This document shows positions 1 to 9,924 of a DNA stretch of 64,000 nt, one piece after another (position 1 is the stretch's first letter; each line of letters starts with the position of its first letter). The position numbers and the translations under genes were made by a program. Origin of the DNA: Sweltsa coloradensis (taxonomy: Eukaryota > Arthropoda > Insecta > Plecoptera > Chloroperlidae); contig JAMZAV010000908.1 of NCBI GenBank assembly GCA_024449915.1, positions 124,001 to 188,000 on the forward strand, in the 5' to 3' direction. The notes beneath the pieces were generated by a model that was not told the origin of the DNA, did no database searches, and saw nothing but the letters and a program-made list of their open reading frames with translations.

Positions 1-687
1 TCAACACGAAAATGTTTTTAAACGCAAAAAATTGATTGAGAACTAACAATGTTTACAAATATTCTAAGCACTTCTGATGAAGAAGTGTGTTGTATATTAT
101 ACTGTTAAGTTCTTAGTTTTCAATCAATTTTTAGCATTCAAAAACATTTTCGTGTTGATTTTACTTCAGTGAAACATTTAAGTTAAAATCATTAACATTA
201 AAGGGCATTTAAAAGGTAAATAACAACATTTTACGTCATGAAAGGAAGGAAGGATTTAACTCTATTCAAGAATGGTTTCGAGCGCGGTTTCGAGACCATT
301 GTGGTTTAAACCTTCCTGGCCTGAGCAGAGTGGACAAGAGGTAGATTGTATCTATTGTAATAGTCGCTCGACCCTTCTATTGATGGTCTCGAAACCATCC
401 AATTAAATTATTTTTGCTTGAATAGAGTTAAATCCTTCCTTCCTTTCATGACGTAAACTGTTGTTATTTACCTTTTAAATGCCCTTTAATGTTAATGATT
501 TTAACTCAAATGTTTCACTGAAGTAAAATCAACACGAAAATGTTTTTGAATGCTAAAAATTGATTGAAAACTAAGAACTTAACAGTATAATATACAACAC
601 ACTTCTTCATCAGAAGTGCTTAGAATATTTTGTAAACATTGTTAGTTCTCAATCAATTTTTTGCGTTTAAAAATATTTTCGTGTTGA
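1..687. repeat. Large nested palindrome, truncated at the window edge
   Basis: Bases 1-270 pair as an inverted repeat with about 417-687, folding around position 344, with a loop near 300-385. Each arm holds a smaller hairpin of about 158 bp (1-157 and 530-687) bounded by TCAACACGAAAATG and its complement CATTTTCGTGTTGA. The innermost part holds another inverted pair, AATGGTTTCGAG and CTCGAAACCAT. No open frame was recognised. This is probably a foldback-type mobile element or the inverted ends of a larger one. Identity is unknown. Confidence 0.85.
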
Positions 688-835
688 TTTTATTTCAGGG
701 AAACATTAAAGTTAAAATCATTAACATTTAAGAACATTTAAAAGGTAAATTACAACAGTTTATGTAATGAAAGAAAATTAATTTATCTCTATTCAAGGGT
801 TTAGAGACCATCAATAGAAGGGTCGAGGATAGGTA
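688..835 (+). repeat. Diverged third copy of the palindrome spacer
   Basis: This stretch repeats, in direct orientation and with substitutions, the sequence at about 158-280 (TTTCAG...GAAACATT, then AAAATCATTAACATT and CATTTAAAAGGTAAAT). The hairpin/spacer unit is therefore iterated at least one and a half times and then stops near the motif at 795-830. Confidence 0.7.
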
Positions 836-996
836 AGATCTAAATCTTGTGCACACTGCCCGTCCGAGGAAGGTGGTGGTGGTAAAGAGGGGAGGAAATT
901 CCTGGTACCTGCGGACCAATCTTCCCGTGAAGTCCACTTTAGATGAGGCATAGGTTGCTGGAACAGATAAGATTCATTATATTATACACAACATTC

Positions 997-1172
997 CGTC
1001 CGGTCCGGTCCGGTCCGGTCCGGTCCGGTCCGGTCCGGTCCGGTCCAGTCCAGTCCAGTCCAGTCCAGTCCAGTCCAGTCCAGTCCAGTCCAGTCCAGTC
1101 CAGTCCAGTCCAGTCCAGTCCAGTCCAGTCCAGCCAGTCCAGTCCAGTCCAGTCCAGTCCAGTCCAGTCCAG
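997..1172. repeat. Pentanucleotide microsatellite GGTCC then AGTCC
   Basis: About nine GGTCC units are followed abruptly by about 26 AGTCC units with one unit break near 1133. It ends about 20 bp beyond the donor of gene A exon 8. Open frames reading through it on both strands are repeat artefacts. Confidence 0.95.
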
Positions 1173-1195
1173 TCTTGACCTTGATGTTTACTCAC

Positions 1196-1386
1196 GGTCT
1201 AAGCGGTACAAACGGCAGCGGTCCGATCAGTGAGAAGCCCGCACTGACCAGCAAGGTACCGACAATGATCGTTTTCTTCGTGTCCATCTTGGAGTCGCAC
1301 AGTATCCCAACCAGAGGCGTCGACACGAGGTAGGTGAGCGCTGAGATGGCGAATATAGCTCCCACCGTTTCCTTGCTGAGATCAAA
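1196..1386 (-). CDS. Gene A exon 8, last one inside the window
   Basis: Acceptor CTAG, then FDLSKETVGAIFAISALTYL, TPLVGILCDSKMDTKK and GFSLIGPLPFVPLR, donor GTGAGT. 191 nt, as in gene B. PLVGILCDSK is the second MFS motif-A loop. No match to exon 9 was found between here and position 1. Confidence 0.92.
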
Positions 1387-1737
1387 CTAGAACAAGATAA
1401 CACTCAGTTTGATATTGATCTTCACTTATTTATTTATTTTACGTCTATCCTATTAAGTTATCAAATTGATTTAGAAGGAGGGTAATAAATAAAACTATGT
1501 ACATAAATGCACAAAAAATAATAAACAATTATTATCAAACAAATTTTGAAATAATAATGTTACAACGAGTTTTAAAATATTATATTATTAAAAATGTTGA
1601 ATTAAATCAATTAAAATTATTAATAAAATAAAAACTATAAAAAAGAAAGAAATAAGAAAAAACGAAAATCGAAAATAGTGTCAAAAATAAAATAAAAATG
1701 ATTTATTATAGACAATCTTACTCAACTAATGTGATCT

Positions 1738-1850
1738 ATGGACCCTTGCTGGATCCAGCCTTAGGTAGGGGAGGTAATGGACTGTTAACGGTACTCAACA
1801 CATGACTCGCTCAATCGTCTAACACTGACAAAGACTTTGGCGTTTTCCTA
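1738..1850 (+). repeat. F4 element, 3'-half fragment
   Basis: It matches the second half of F4: GGATCCAGCCTTAGGTAGGG, then ACTCAACACATGACTCGC and the terminal GACTTTGGCGTTTTCCTA. The 5' half is missing. It lies directly next to F6. Confidence 0.75.
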
Positions 1851-2773
1851 ATACCAACCCCATTCTTTTACAAGAGGGTTCAATTCCAGCGAAACGTCAT
1901 TTCATCTTCTTTTGTAAGTCTTGCGATGATGCGGGTACTTTTTTTGACGTTCAGGTCTGCCCTCGAATACCCGACCCGACCTGAAATTTTGGGTTCTAGC
2001 CCGCACCAGAAGTATTATTTTGAACAAAGCATACTCATAGTGTAAAACATGTCATTGGGGGACATGAGCAAAGAATTTCGTATTTTCATTACAAGCGATA
2101 GTCGATTTGTTTTTTATTTGCCCTTAAATCTGTTGACAGCCCATACTTTCTCTGTATCTACAGAGGCTACAGCTTGAAAGGGTCAGCTTTAATATTTCTT
2201 TCTTTCTTTCTTTCTTTGACGTTTATCCCATTCCTATCTAAAGCCACAATAAGCCTACATCTAAATTATTTACATTACTATTGATATTATTAGCTTTTGA
2301 CATAAATGAGCCATTTGGGAGTCTTTTTTACCACTTGAATATCACATGCAGCATTTTCTTTCTGCGTTTAGTCAATTTATTTATTAGTTAGTTACTATAT
2401 CGGCCTACATTAATTTGAATGTGCATTTGAGTTTTTGAAACTCATAACGGTGATAAGCATTAACTATAAGGGTGATTGTGGATTAATTGGCCAATCCACC
2501 CCCATTCTTTCAGTTAATAGTTATGTCCGTTACAAGGGTCAAAAATTGAAATGCATATTTAAATTAATGTAGGCCGATATAGTAACTAACTAATAAATAA
2601 ATGGACTAAACGCAGAAAGGTACTGCTGCATGTGATATGGAAGTGGTAAAAAACACTCTCGTGGCTCATTCATGTCCTATGTCTATATAATTTATTCTTA
2701 TGGTAACAACAACGATTCGTTTTGTTCATTTTACAATTGATCTTAAGTATTCATCATAAATAATGATATTTAA
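1851..2773 (+). mobile_element. F6 element with internal palindrome, copy 1
   Basis: It is colinear with 58260-59308: CTTTACAAGAGGGTTCAAT, CGATGATGCGGGTAC, GGGGGACAT...AAGAATTTCGTATTTTC and a palindrome centred near 2490, whose arms hold CCACTTGAATATCACATGCA and TGCATGTGATAT. F4 copies flank it on both sides. No coding capacity was seen. It is intronic in gene A (between exons 7 and 8). Confidence 0.8.
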
Positions 2774-3056
2774 CTAGGAAAACTCCAAAGTCGTTGCTAG
2801 ACGAGTGATCGAGCCATGTGTTGAGTACCCTTTCCCCTCCTTATCTAAGGCTGGTTCCAGCATGGTTCTTTTCTCCGTAGCCTATATCCAATTCTAAAGT
2901 GGCGCATTATGTACTTTCAGTTGACGCGCCCTTATACTAACTTAACTCAAAACCCTATCGTGTAAACCTTATATATCAATCAACTGAAATGCAAATGTTC
3001 CCGGGTACTCAACATGACTCGCTCACTCGTCTGACAACGACTTGGCATTTTCCAAG
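2774..3056 (+). mobile_element. F4 MITE-like element, near full length
   Basis: It begins CTAGGAAAACTCCAAAGTCG and ends in the inverted counterpart CGACTTGGCATTTTCCAAG. About 50 bp at each end are inverted repeats of one another (GACGAGTGATCGAGCCATG against CATGACTCGCTCACTCGTC). About 283 bp long with no ORF. Confidence 0.82.
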
Positions 3057-3179
3057 TAATAACATTGCCTTATACTTATCAATATGTTCGCAGCGTTATG
3101 CGAAGTCAGTCCACAACCTCTACGTCGCATCTCTCACCAACACTACAGACTCGGTGATATTAAGAGTGTTTGCTTGTAC

Positions 3180-3295
3180 CTGTCTCAGATGAGGCTCCAG
3201 GGTTGCCATATTGAAACCAACGCTGATGTGCGCAGCGAGCACGCTTAGAACGTCCAGGACAACTGGCAACAGCTTCAGCACCGACAAGATCGGAA
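3180..3295 (-). CDS. Gene A exon 7
   Basis: Acceptor GTGTCTAG, then PILSVLKLLPVVLDVLSVLA and GFNMATLEPHLRQ, donor GTACAA. 116 nt. The TLEPHLRQ end is identical to gene B and marks the boundary before TM8. Confidence 0.92.
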
Positions 3296-3602
3296 CTAGA
3301 CACAAATAAATTAGAAATTATGATATTTAAGGGTTTTGGAGAAACCGTCCGATTACGTTTCTAGGTTCATTGCTTTCAAATTGTGTTCAAAAACGAGGTA
3401 CATTAGATATTTTTATATTTTTTGTGCTTTATAACATATAAATATAATAATATGTTGATTTTAATTTATTTCATAGAAAAATTATTGACCAAATTTAAAC
3501 AGACACATTATCATAGCATGGAGTTACGGTCAAAGTTATCTTCAAACCCAATAAAATATCTCTTCAGATTCACTCCGTCCACACATTCTACAAGTAGAAT
3601 AC

Positions 3603-3720
3603 CTGTTGGTTTGTCCTCTTTGTTCTCTTGTCCGACGTTAGGCAGGGCGAAGAAGAGGAACAACGCGTCGAGTAGCATCACGGTGCCGACCACACTGAAC
3701 GGCAGGACGAACCCCCCTCT
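3603..3720 (-). CDS. Gene A exon 6
   Basis: Acceptor TGTCCCAG, then RGGFVLPFSVVGTVMLLDAL and FFALPNVGQENKEDKPT, donor GTATTC. 118 nt and phase 0/1 as in gene B exon 6 (VGGFVCPFAAVGG...TLPKIDDVED). Confidence 0.9.
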
Positions 3721-4100
3721 CTGGGACAATACATAACACAGTGGTGACAACTTACAACATGCCAGACAAAACAGGTGTACCAACCCGCCGGGACTGTACA
3801 TCAGACATAGCGTTGAAGCTATCAACATTCAGACAAACGGTTACAACCCTGCCTGCGGGCATATCAGCTAGCGGTGAGAGCTACAACTTGTCACAAACAG
3901 GTTGTACAACCCTGTGGGACAGTACATCCAGACATCGGTGACAGCTTTACAATGTCAGCAACAGGTGTACCAGCCCCCCTGCTGGGACAATATCGACATA
4001 GCGTGACAGCTACAATTCACAACGGTGTCAGCCCCCTGCAGGGACAATAATCAGAATTAGCGGTGACAGTTACAATGTCAGCAACGGTGACGGACCTGAA
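3721..4100. repeat. Degenerate tandem repeat of about 70 bp in gene A intron
   Basis: About five decayed units share GGGACAGTACATC/GGGACAATA, AGCGGTGACAGCTACAA and ACAGGTGTACCA. It lies in the interval where exon 5 of gene A would be expected, so expansion or rearrangement here may relate to the exon's absence. Confidence 0.65.
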
Positions 4101-4654
4101 CAAGTTGGCATACAGCGTTAAAGCGCGCAGACTGTGTTCGAGAGTAGTTCCGGTTAATATCCATCAAAGAGCGCAATCTATGAGGTTATCAAGGAACTGA
4201 GGTCTACTAAAATGCCCGTGTGACTCCTCTTCAGACTAAGTGAATCTAGATACAGTTAATTAACTACCCGTTGGCCAGGCTTAGCGCGCACAAATTAATT
4301 GTGAAGAGGTCCGAGGATCTCAAAGTTCCTCGAACCGCATCCTACGAAGGTTGCAGGAAACCGATCCTCTTGAAAAGCCTCGAATCCTTCACAATTGTCT
4401 ACCGAACATACCTCCTGGGCAGGCTTCCACAAAATTAATTGTGAAGAGTGTCCTAGGTCTGTTAAGAGGACTCAGTCTGCAGTTCGCATTACCTGAGACA
4501 ACTCGAGAAACCTCATCAGATTGCGGTCAGACGAGTAACGCAACCGGCTACCGAGAGCAGCTACACTCGACAAGTAGCTCCGATTAAGACAGGAACGATA
4601 CAAGCTACACTAAATGAAATAAAAATAAATTAAAATAAATGTATTAGAGTCTAC
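4101..4654. repeat. Diverged SINE-derived sequence
   Basis: GTTAAGAGGACTCAGTCTGC, then TTCGCATTACCTGAG at about 4455-4495, is the body of the tRNA-derived SINE found elsewhere (for example 12059-12292). The flanks are too diverged to assign. No exon-like homology to B exon 5 was found here. Confidence 0.5.
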
Positions 4655-4760
4655 TCACTCAGTTATATAACTGATTTTCAGTGGGGGGCAGTAAATCAAA
4701 ACGACCAAGCCAACCCTGTAGGCCCCGACGCAATCGACGAGTGAGCGATAACCAACCAAA
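4655..4760 (+). repeat. Interspersed repeat shared with 50668-50775
   Basis: ACTCAGTTATATAACTGATT, then CAGTGGGGG and CCCGACGCAATCGACGAGTG recur nearly unchanged at 50668-50775. The ATATAACTGATTTTC core is also found inverted at about 20057. Confidence 0.8.
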
Positions 4761-5257
4761 GATCGATATGTTTAATAAGAAATATAGCAGTCAGTGGTAT
4801 TGACAGTGCGAACACCCGCGGATCAACGCCAGAATCAACAAGGCCGATTCAGAACAACTCTGAATTTATTATGTGCTTCGTTGCTATGACGTCTCCAAAG
4901 TCACCGTTTACGAACTCCTAAGACAAGAACTGATGGACTTAAGTCCAAATCAGAAGTTAAAAAGCTTCTGACTTTGAAAAAAAAACTAATTCGTAATCAA
5001 CTCCATTTAATGAACATTATAAAAATGTATAGATTAGTTCCACCTAATAAAACATACATATATTTGCACCACGTGAAAGTGTGGTAGTATTATTAATCGG
5101 TCAAAGGTTCCGAGGAAGGTAGCAGGTGCTGCCAAAGTGGTTAATGTTTTCTTATTTTATTTTTAAAATTTTCCGTTAGACAAGTCCTTGTTGTGTATTT
5201 TGTATGAATCGTCAAACATGAACTAATAACATATTGTCCAACTAAGTCGCTACTTAC

Positions 5258-5407
5258 GTATATGGTGGCTATACCCTTTGAGAAGACGACTGCGGTGATG
5301 GCGAACGAGGACATGAAAGCGGCAGAGGTTCCGATAGACTCCAACTATTCTCAACACGAAGGAGACTGATAGGAAAACCCCATTCAGAGTCGATGTATTC
5401 CATTAGC
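5258..5407 (-). pseudogene. Gene A exon 4 (TM4) with two 1-bp insertions
   Basis: The homologous exon in B and C is 148 nt; this one is 150. Reading LMEYIDSEWGF in one frame, homology moves to SFVLRIV in a second frame and ESIGTSAAFMSSFAITAVVF in a third. One extra base lies in the TTTT/CC run after WGF (about 5377) and one in the GG before ESIG (about 5350). Acceptor CTTTCAG and donor GTAAGT are intact. Either relaxed selection or base-calling errors at short homopolymers would explain it. Confidence 0.85.
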
Positions 5408-5568
5408 CTGAAAGCAGTAATATGAACACTGTATAGTTCACCATCGGCCATAAGTCAATCTAGTATAACCAGCCTGAAGAACTGATTAACAAAGGAGGAC
5501 AACGAATTAAAAATAAAAATATTTTTATATTTTATGTATGAAGAGAACATGTATAACCACAACAATAA

Positions 5569-5677
5569 TTTCATTTCATTTCATTTCATTTCATTTCATT
5601 TCATTTCATTTCATTTCATTTCATTTCATTTCATTTCATTTCATTTCATTTCATTTCATTTCATTTCATTTCATTTT
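5569..5677. repeat. (TTTCA)n microsatellite
   Basis: More than 20 uninterrupted TTTCA units in the gene A intron between exons 4 and 3. The open frame through it is an artefact. Confidence 0.97.
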
Positions 5678-6111
5678 ATTTAATTTTATTCCGGTAGCCT
5701 CTATTTTGCTTCCATCCATCCATTTTTTTTTTTTTTTTACAAATGTGTTATAATAGTTATAATATCTTTAGGAGTAAAATTCATGAACTATATTTCACAA
5801 AATGCCATGGGAATACTGACAAATAACAACATGCACAATGTTTAAACTCACAATAATATGCTTTTTCTTGATTTGAACTTCTGTAGACAATTAACTTAGT
5901 AATTAATTGGTAAGAATAAGAGTATAAATGTGTAATATGTATAGTTTATGCACTTTAAAATGTAAATTAATGTTTTTTTATCAAATATTTTATTGTTTAT
6001 TAAAAAATTGTTATTAACAAATTAGAAATCTGAAAATATATTTATATTAAAGGTTGGATGGAAGAAAAGGTTAAGCTGGCCTTAATCCCGCCTGGAAAAT
6101 AAAGACGATTA

Positions 6112-6253
<142 letters not shown>

Positions 6254-6538
6254 TCAATTTCAATTTCAATTTATTCATTCGACCGATACATGGTAACAGA
6301 TATAACCCCTCTGAGAGAGAGGAATGAATAATTAATATAATATAATAATCTAATTAATAAGCAACACGTCCATAAATATGATTCACATGATAATGATGGA
6401 AAATATAAATACTAATAAGGAAAAGTGGAATTTGAAAAAAGCGAGTTGCTATTAATAATAATAATGAGATTGATATAATATATTATTTTATGAAAGTATA
6501 ACTGGAGAAGAGAATTGTTCGATGAGGTGATTACAATT

Positions 6539-6713
<175 letters not shown>

Positions 6714-6734
6714 AAATATCTTGTAATCACCCAC

Positions 6735-6808
6735 CCAAACGCAATGCAGCACACTCCAGCTAAAGTCATCCCAGCATTCACTAAGAACCGGGCTCCTATT
6801 TTATCCAT
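6735..6808 (-). CDS. Gene A exon 3 (TM3)
   Basis: Acceptor GTTTCAG, then MDKIGARFLVNAGMTLAG and on to CCIAFG, donor GTGGGT. 74 nt, as in B and C. It completes MFS motif A (GKY-MDKIGAR) across the exon junction. The donor lies about 20 bp from a CTAT microsatellite. Confidence 0.92.
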
Positions 6809-8541
6809 CTGAAACATGAACAATTTCCGTTTAGTTATTTATATATGTATTTACGATTTAGATACAGCTGAACAGCCATTTTACATTAAATCTTATAATA
6901 TAACAATATTTTTTCTTCTTGTTTTTACATTTAATATGTAATAGTGTTTACACAAATAGATGACTTTGGAAATTAAATAAATGTCACATTATGTTAACTC
7001 ATGTCTTGCTAAATAAGTGAAAAATATAAAGCACAAACAATGCAAATAAATATATGTAAATGTAGCTAAAATATTATGAGTACATAATAGAAAAGGATAC
7101 TGTAGTCATTTCGTCTTTTATTACATAAAATGTTGTCATTCGACGAAGTTTGGTGGAAAATAGACGAATGTTCTATATTATCTGACTACTATATGTGTAA
7201 CATTTGTTTATTTTATGTTTTTTACAACATGCATTTCCAAATAAAACATGTTGAATACTCGAACATGGTTTATCTTTTTGTAACTATCAATATATTTTAC
7301 ATGTATTAAAACCAAATTGTCTTAGTTTTAATTAAACTACTATTATAATGGGACTAAACTTTTGCAAATCTTAAACATACATCCTACAATATATTAGTAT
7401 ATAGAGCAAGACGAAATAGCTAGGTATGATTTAAAACAATCAATACATTGCTGTTAAACATGCATATTAGCTAAACGCCTCGGACATTTTGAAGTGATAA
7501 TAGAATAATATTTTATTTAGGTCAATCAGCTAAATTAAAATATTGTTTAATACAAATTATACCAAATATCCGGCTAATATCATTGGGGTCACGGCCAACT
7601 ATTCACGTAGTTGTTCGTTAGCAACATTCTTGTTAACTCGGCTTAAAACTGTGAAAAGCGATAACCTTAATTGTTCCAACTCCTGGTCTACATTCTTGTA
7701 GCACTACAAAAGAGAATACGGGCACTATTAACCTTGGTGTTGTGTGCCCTTAAACCCTAATAACTAACTAACTAACTGTAACAAACACACGAGCCCATTA
7801 GCGATATTTCCTAATTCCAACAATCGTACTAATTTAGTCCTACGTACAGTGGCGTAACTACAGGGGGGGGGGGGCGAGGGGGGAACAATTTTTATTTGAT
7901 TTTAGGTATTTATTGGGATATTTTATAGATATTGAGATATTTTTCTTTATTTGCAATTTTTGTATGCATACTTTAAAAGGTTTTTGCCAAAAACTAGTAA
8001 AAAATACTCCAATCACACTCTTAAGAATGGAAAAAAAAATTCAGGGGCTGTGCGCCCCGGACGCATTTCCTGGGGGTCTTCCCCCCACACAATCATGTAC
8101 TTTAGACAGAGCGATATACATATGAATTATTTTTGGATGACACCAACTGACTTGCAGATTTTATACGTGGACGACAGATTTGTGAATAGGAATTCTGGGG
8201 TTTTTATTGTAGTTAGTAAATTTCTTACCTTTTATCAACATGGGGTTTACTTTGTTAAATTGTATAATAATAATAATTTGGAGTGGTAATGTCCAAATTC
8301 TATGATATGTCCCAGTTCCATTATTTGCTATTCGGGCTGTAACTGACGTAAAGTTATATCGTAAAGCCCGAATCTGGTTGGCATCGAACCGACGACCCTT
8401 TGACTTCGAGTTTAACGTGTAATGCGCATACAACATTCTGTGATCATATAACATTTTAATTGAATGAATTTGTGTACAATTGAAGTAAATTTAAATTACT
8501 TTTGTATTTGTGAACTTGGACAGAAATGAGAGTGTACTAAC
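6809..8541. other. Gene A intron 2, AT-rich, no gene seen
   Basis: Mostly AT-rich sequence. At 7850-8150 there is a GTGGCGTAACTACAGGGGGG tract followed by a C-rich segment, typical of decayed transposon ends. Short open frames here show no family resemblance. Confidence 0.6.
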
Positions 8542-8637
8542 ATATTTTCCATATATGGGGCAGATGATGAAACACACGAGAGCGTAGATTCCGAAAACCA
8601 TTCCATATTCCGATGCATTTGCGCCTTTACTCTCTGC
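8542..8637 (-). CDS. Gene A exon 2 (TM2)
   Basis: Acceptor TTTCCAG, 32 codons AESKGANASEYGMVFGIY...ICPIYGKY, donor GTTAGT. Same length (96 nt) and phase as gene B exon 2 and gene C exon 2. The terminal PIYGKY begins MFS motif A. Confidence 0.93.
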
Positions 8638-8894
8638 CTGGAAAGAGATAGTTTAATATTAATGTTTATCAGTAGAAAAATATAGAAAATATAACAATAC
8701 AAATTAATTGTCTTAGGAAATAATTGAAATTTGCAAACCGTAAAATTTTACATTCAAAGTGGTGTCGTTCAGGTTGCTATTACATTAATATATATTTTTT
8801 AAATTTAATTTTATATTCCTTTATCATTTTCATCAATCGGGAAAAACTCCCTTATGTGTAATTAATTATATTAACTTCAATGCACCAACAAGCC

Positions 8895-8990
8895 AGAATT
8901 GATTGGCCCGGTAGCTTAGGGGTTAATGTCTTACCAACAATCGGGTGACCCGGGTTCGATACCCAGCTGAGTTGGATTCTTTTTGTTTCT
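8895..8990 (+). repeat. tRNA-like SINE head
   Basis: GGTAGCTTAGGGGTTAATG resembles a box A region and GGGTTCGATACCC a box B/T-arm. The acceptor ends do not pair, so this is read as a tRNA-derived SINE and not a functional tRNA. Confidence 0.6.
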
Positions 8991-9066
8991 GGATAATATA
9001 ATATGTTAGTAAACATTTAGTATGATTGTTTATAATAAATAAGTGGTATGTTTCTAAGCCACGTAC

Positions 9067-9222
9067 CATCTGCGGATAGATGGGTCCCTGTATGGATATA
9101 CAGATGCCACTAGAGAAGCTGACACTGGTCAACGCCGCTAGCATCACCCACTGCTTCTTGCTGATATCGAAGCAGAACCTCGAAGTCTGCGTCTTCTGCT
9201 CTTCTAGGGGCAGCGCGACCAT
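9067..9222 (-). CDS. Gene A coding exon 1 (N-terminus and TM1)
   Basis: 52 codons start MVALPLEEQKTQTSRF and run through a first membrane helix ending GICISIQGPIYPQM, then donor GTACGT. It aligns with gene B exon 1 (LCASLQAPFYPNE). The start is the only in-frame Met at the head of the homologous block. An acceptor-like CCTAG lies about 13 bp upstream, suggesting a noncoding leader exon as in genes B and C. Confidence 0.88.
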
Positions 9223-9278
9223 TGTGTCGGTGTACCCTAGGCTCCGAGAGCAACAGCTAGTGATGGATAATACTGCAA

Positions 9279-9924
9279 CTAGGAAAACGCTTTAGTCCCG
9301 CCGCGTTGATGGATGAGCGTAATCTTTTTTAAACGAAAAAAGCGTAAAATTGTGATTTTTTAATAGATCATTTTTCGATTACGCTCAAATTTCACACGAC
9401 TATAATATATACTCATAAAATTAAAGTTCTGTGCAAAAACCATTACAATCGGATAAAGCATGTAGGTTTTATTCGTCGAAGAAATGTTAAAAATTGAAAA
9501 AAAAATCGTAAAATTGCGATTATCATGAGAAATAATTTTTCGATTGCGCTCAAATTTCACACGAATATATTAATTTATAAAATTAAGGTTCTGTGAAAAA
9601 ATCATTACAATCGGATAAAGCATGTAGGTGTTATAAGTCGAAGAAATTTTTTTAAAAATCGAAAAAAATAAAAAATGCGATTTTCATGAGAAATAATATT
9701 TTGATCGATTTTTCCTCCCGTGCAGTTCTTTGTTCAGAGATTTCACAGACCTCCATAAAATTTCATCGCAATTGGAGTATTGGTTTAGCCGGAATCGTGT
9801 TCACAGACACACACAAAACAAAAAAAAAAAGAAAAAAAAAAAAAAACAATCCGGATTTTTTTCTCCAGTGTAGTGAAATGGAATCTTCGCTTCGCTCGCT
9901 ACGCTCGCTACGCTCATCCAACAA
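9279..9924 (+). mobile_element. F1 element copy 1, upstream of gene A
   Basis: It starts CTAGGAAAACGCTTTAGTCC, then GGATGAGCG, and ends CGCTACGCTCATCCAACAA. Inside are tandem monomers of about 120-170 bp (TTGCGATT...CACACGAATATATTAATT...AAAGCATGTAGGTGTTATAAG), then a conserved 3' block and an A-rich tract. It begins about 57 bp upstream of gene A's start codon, so it sits in or near the gene A leader. Confidence 0.8.

Noticed and set aside
1..160. Hammerhead-ribozyme-like core (CTGATGA at about 73)
   Set aside because: The CTGATGA is present, but no GAAA core strand or suitable stems were found in place.
943..1233. Proline/serine-rich 96-aa frame and its antisense tryptophan-rich frame
   Set aside because: Pure translation of the GGTCC/AGTCC microsatellite.
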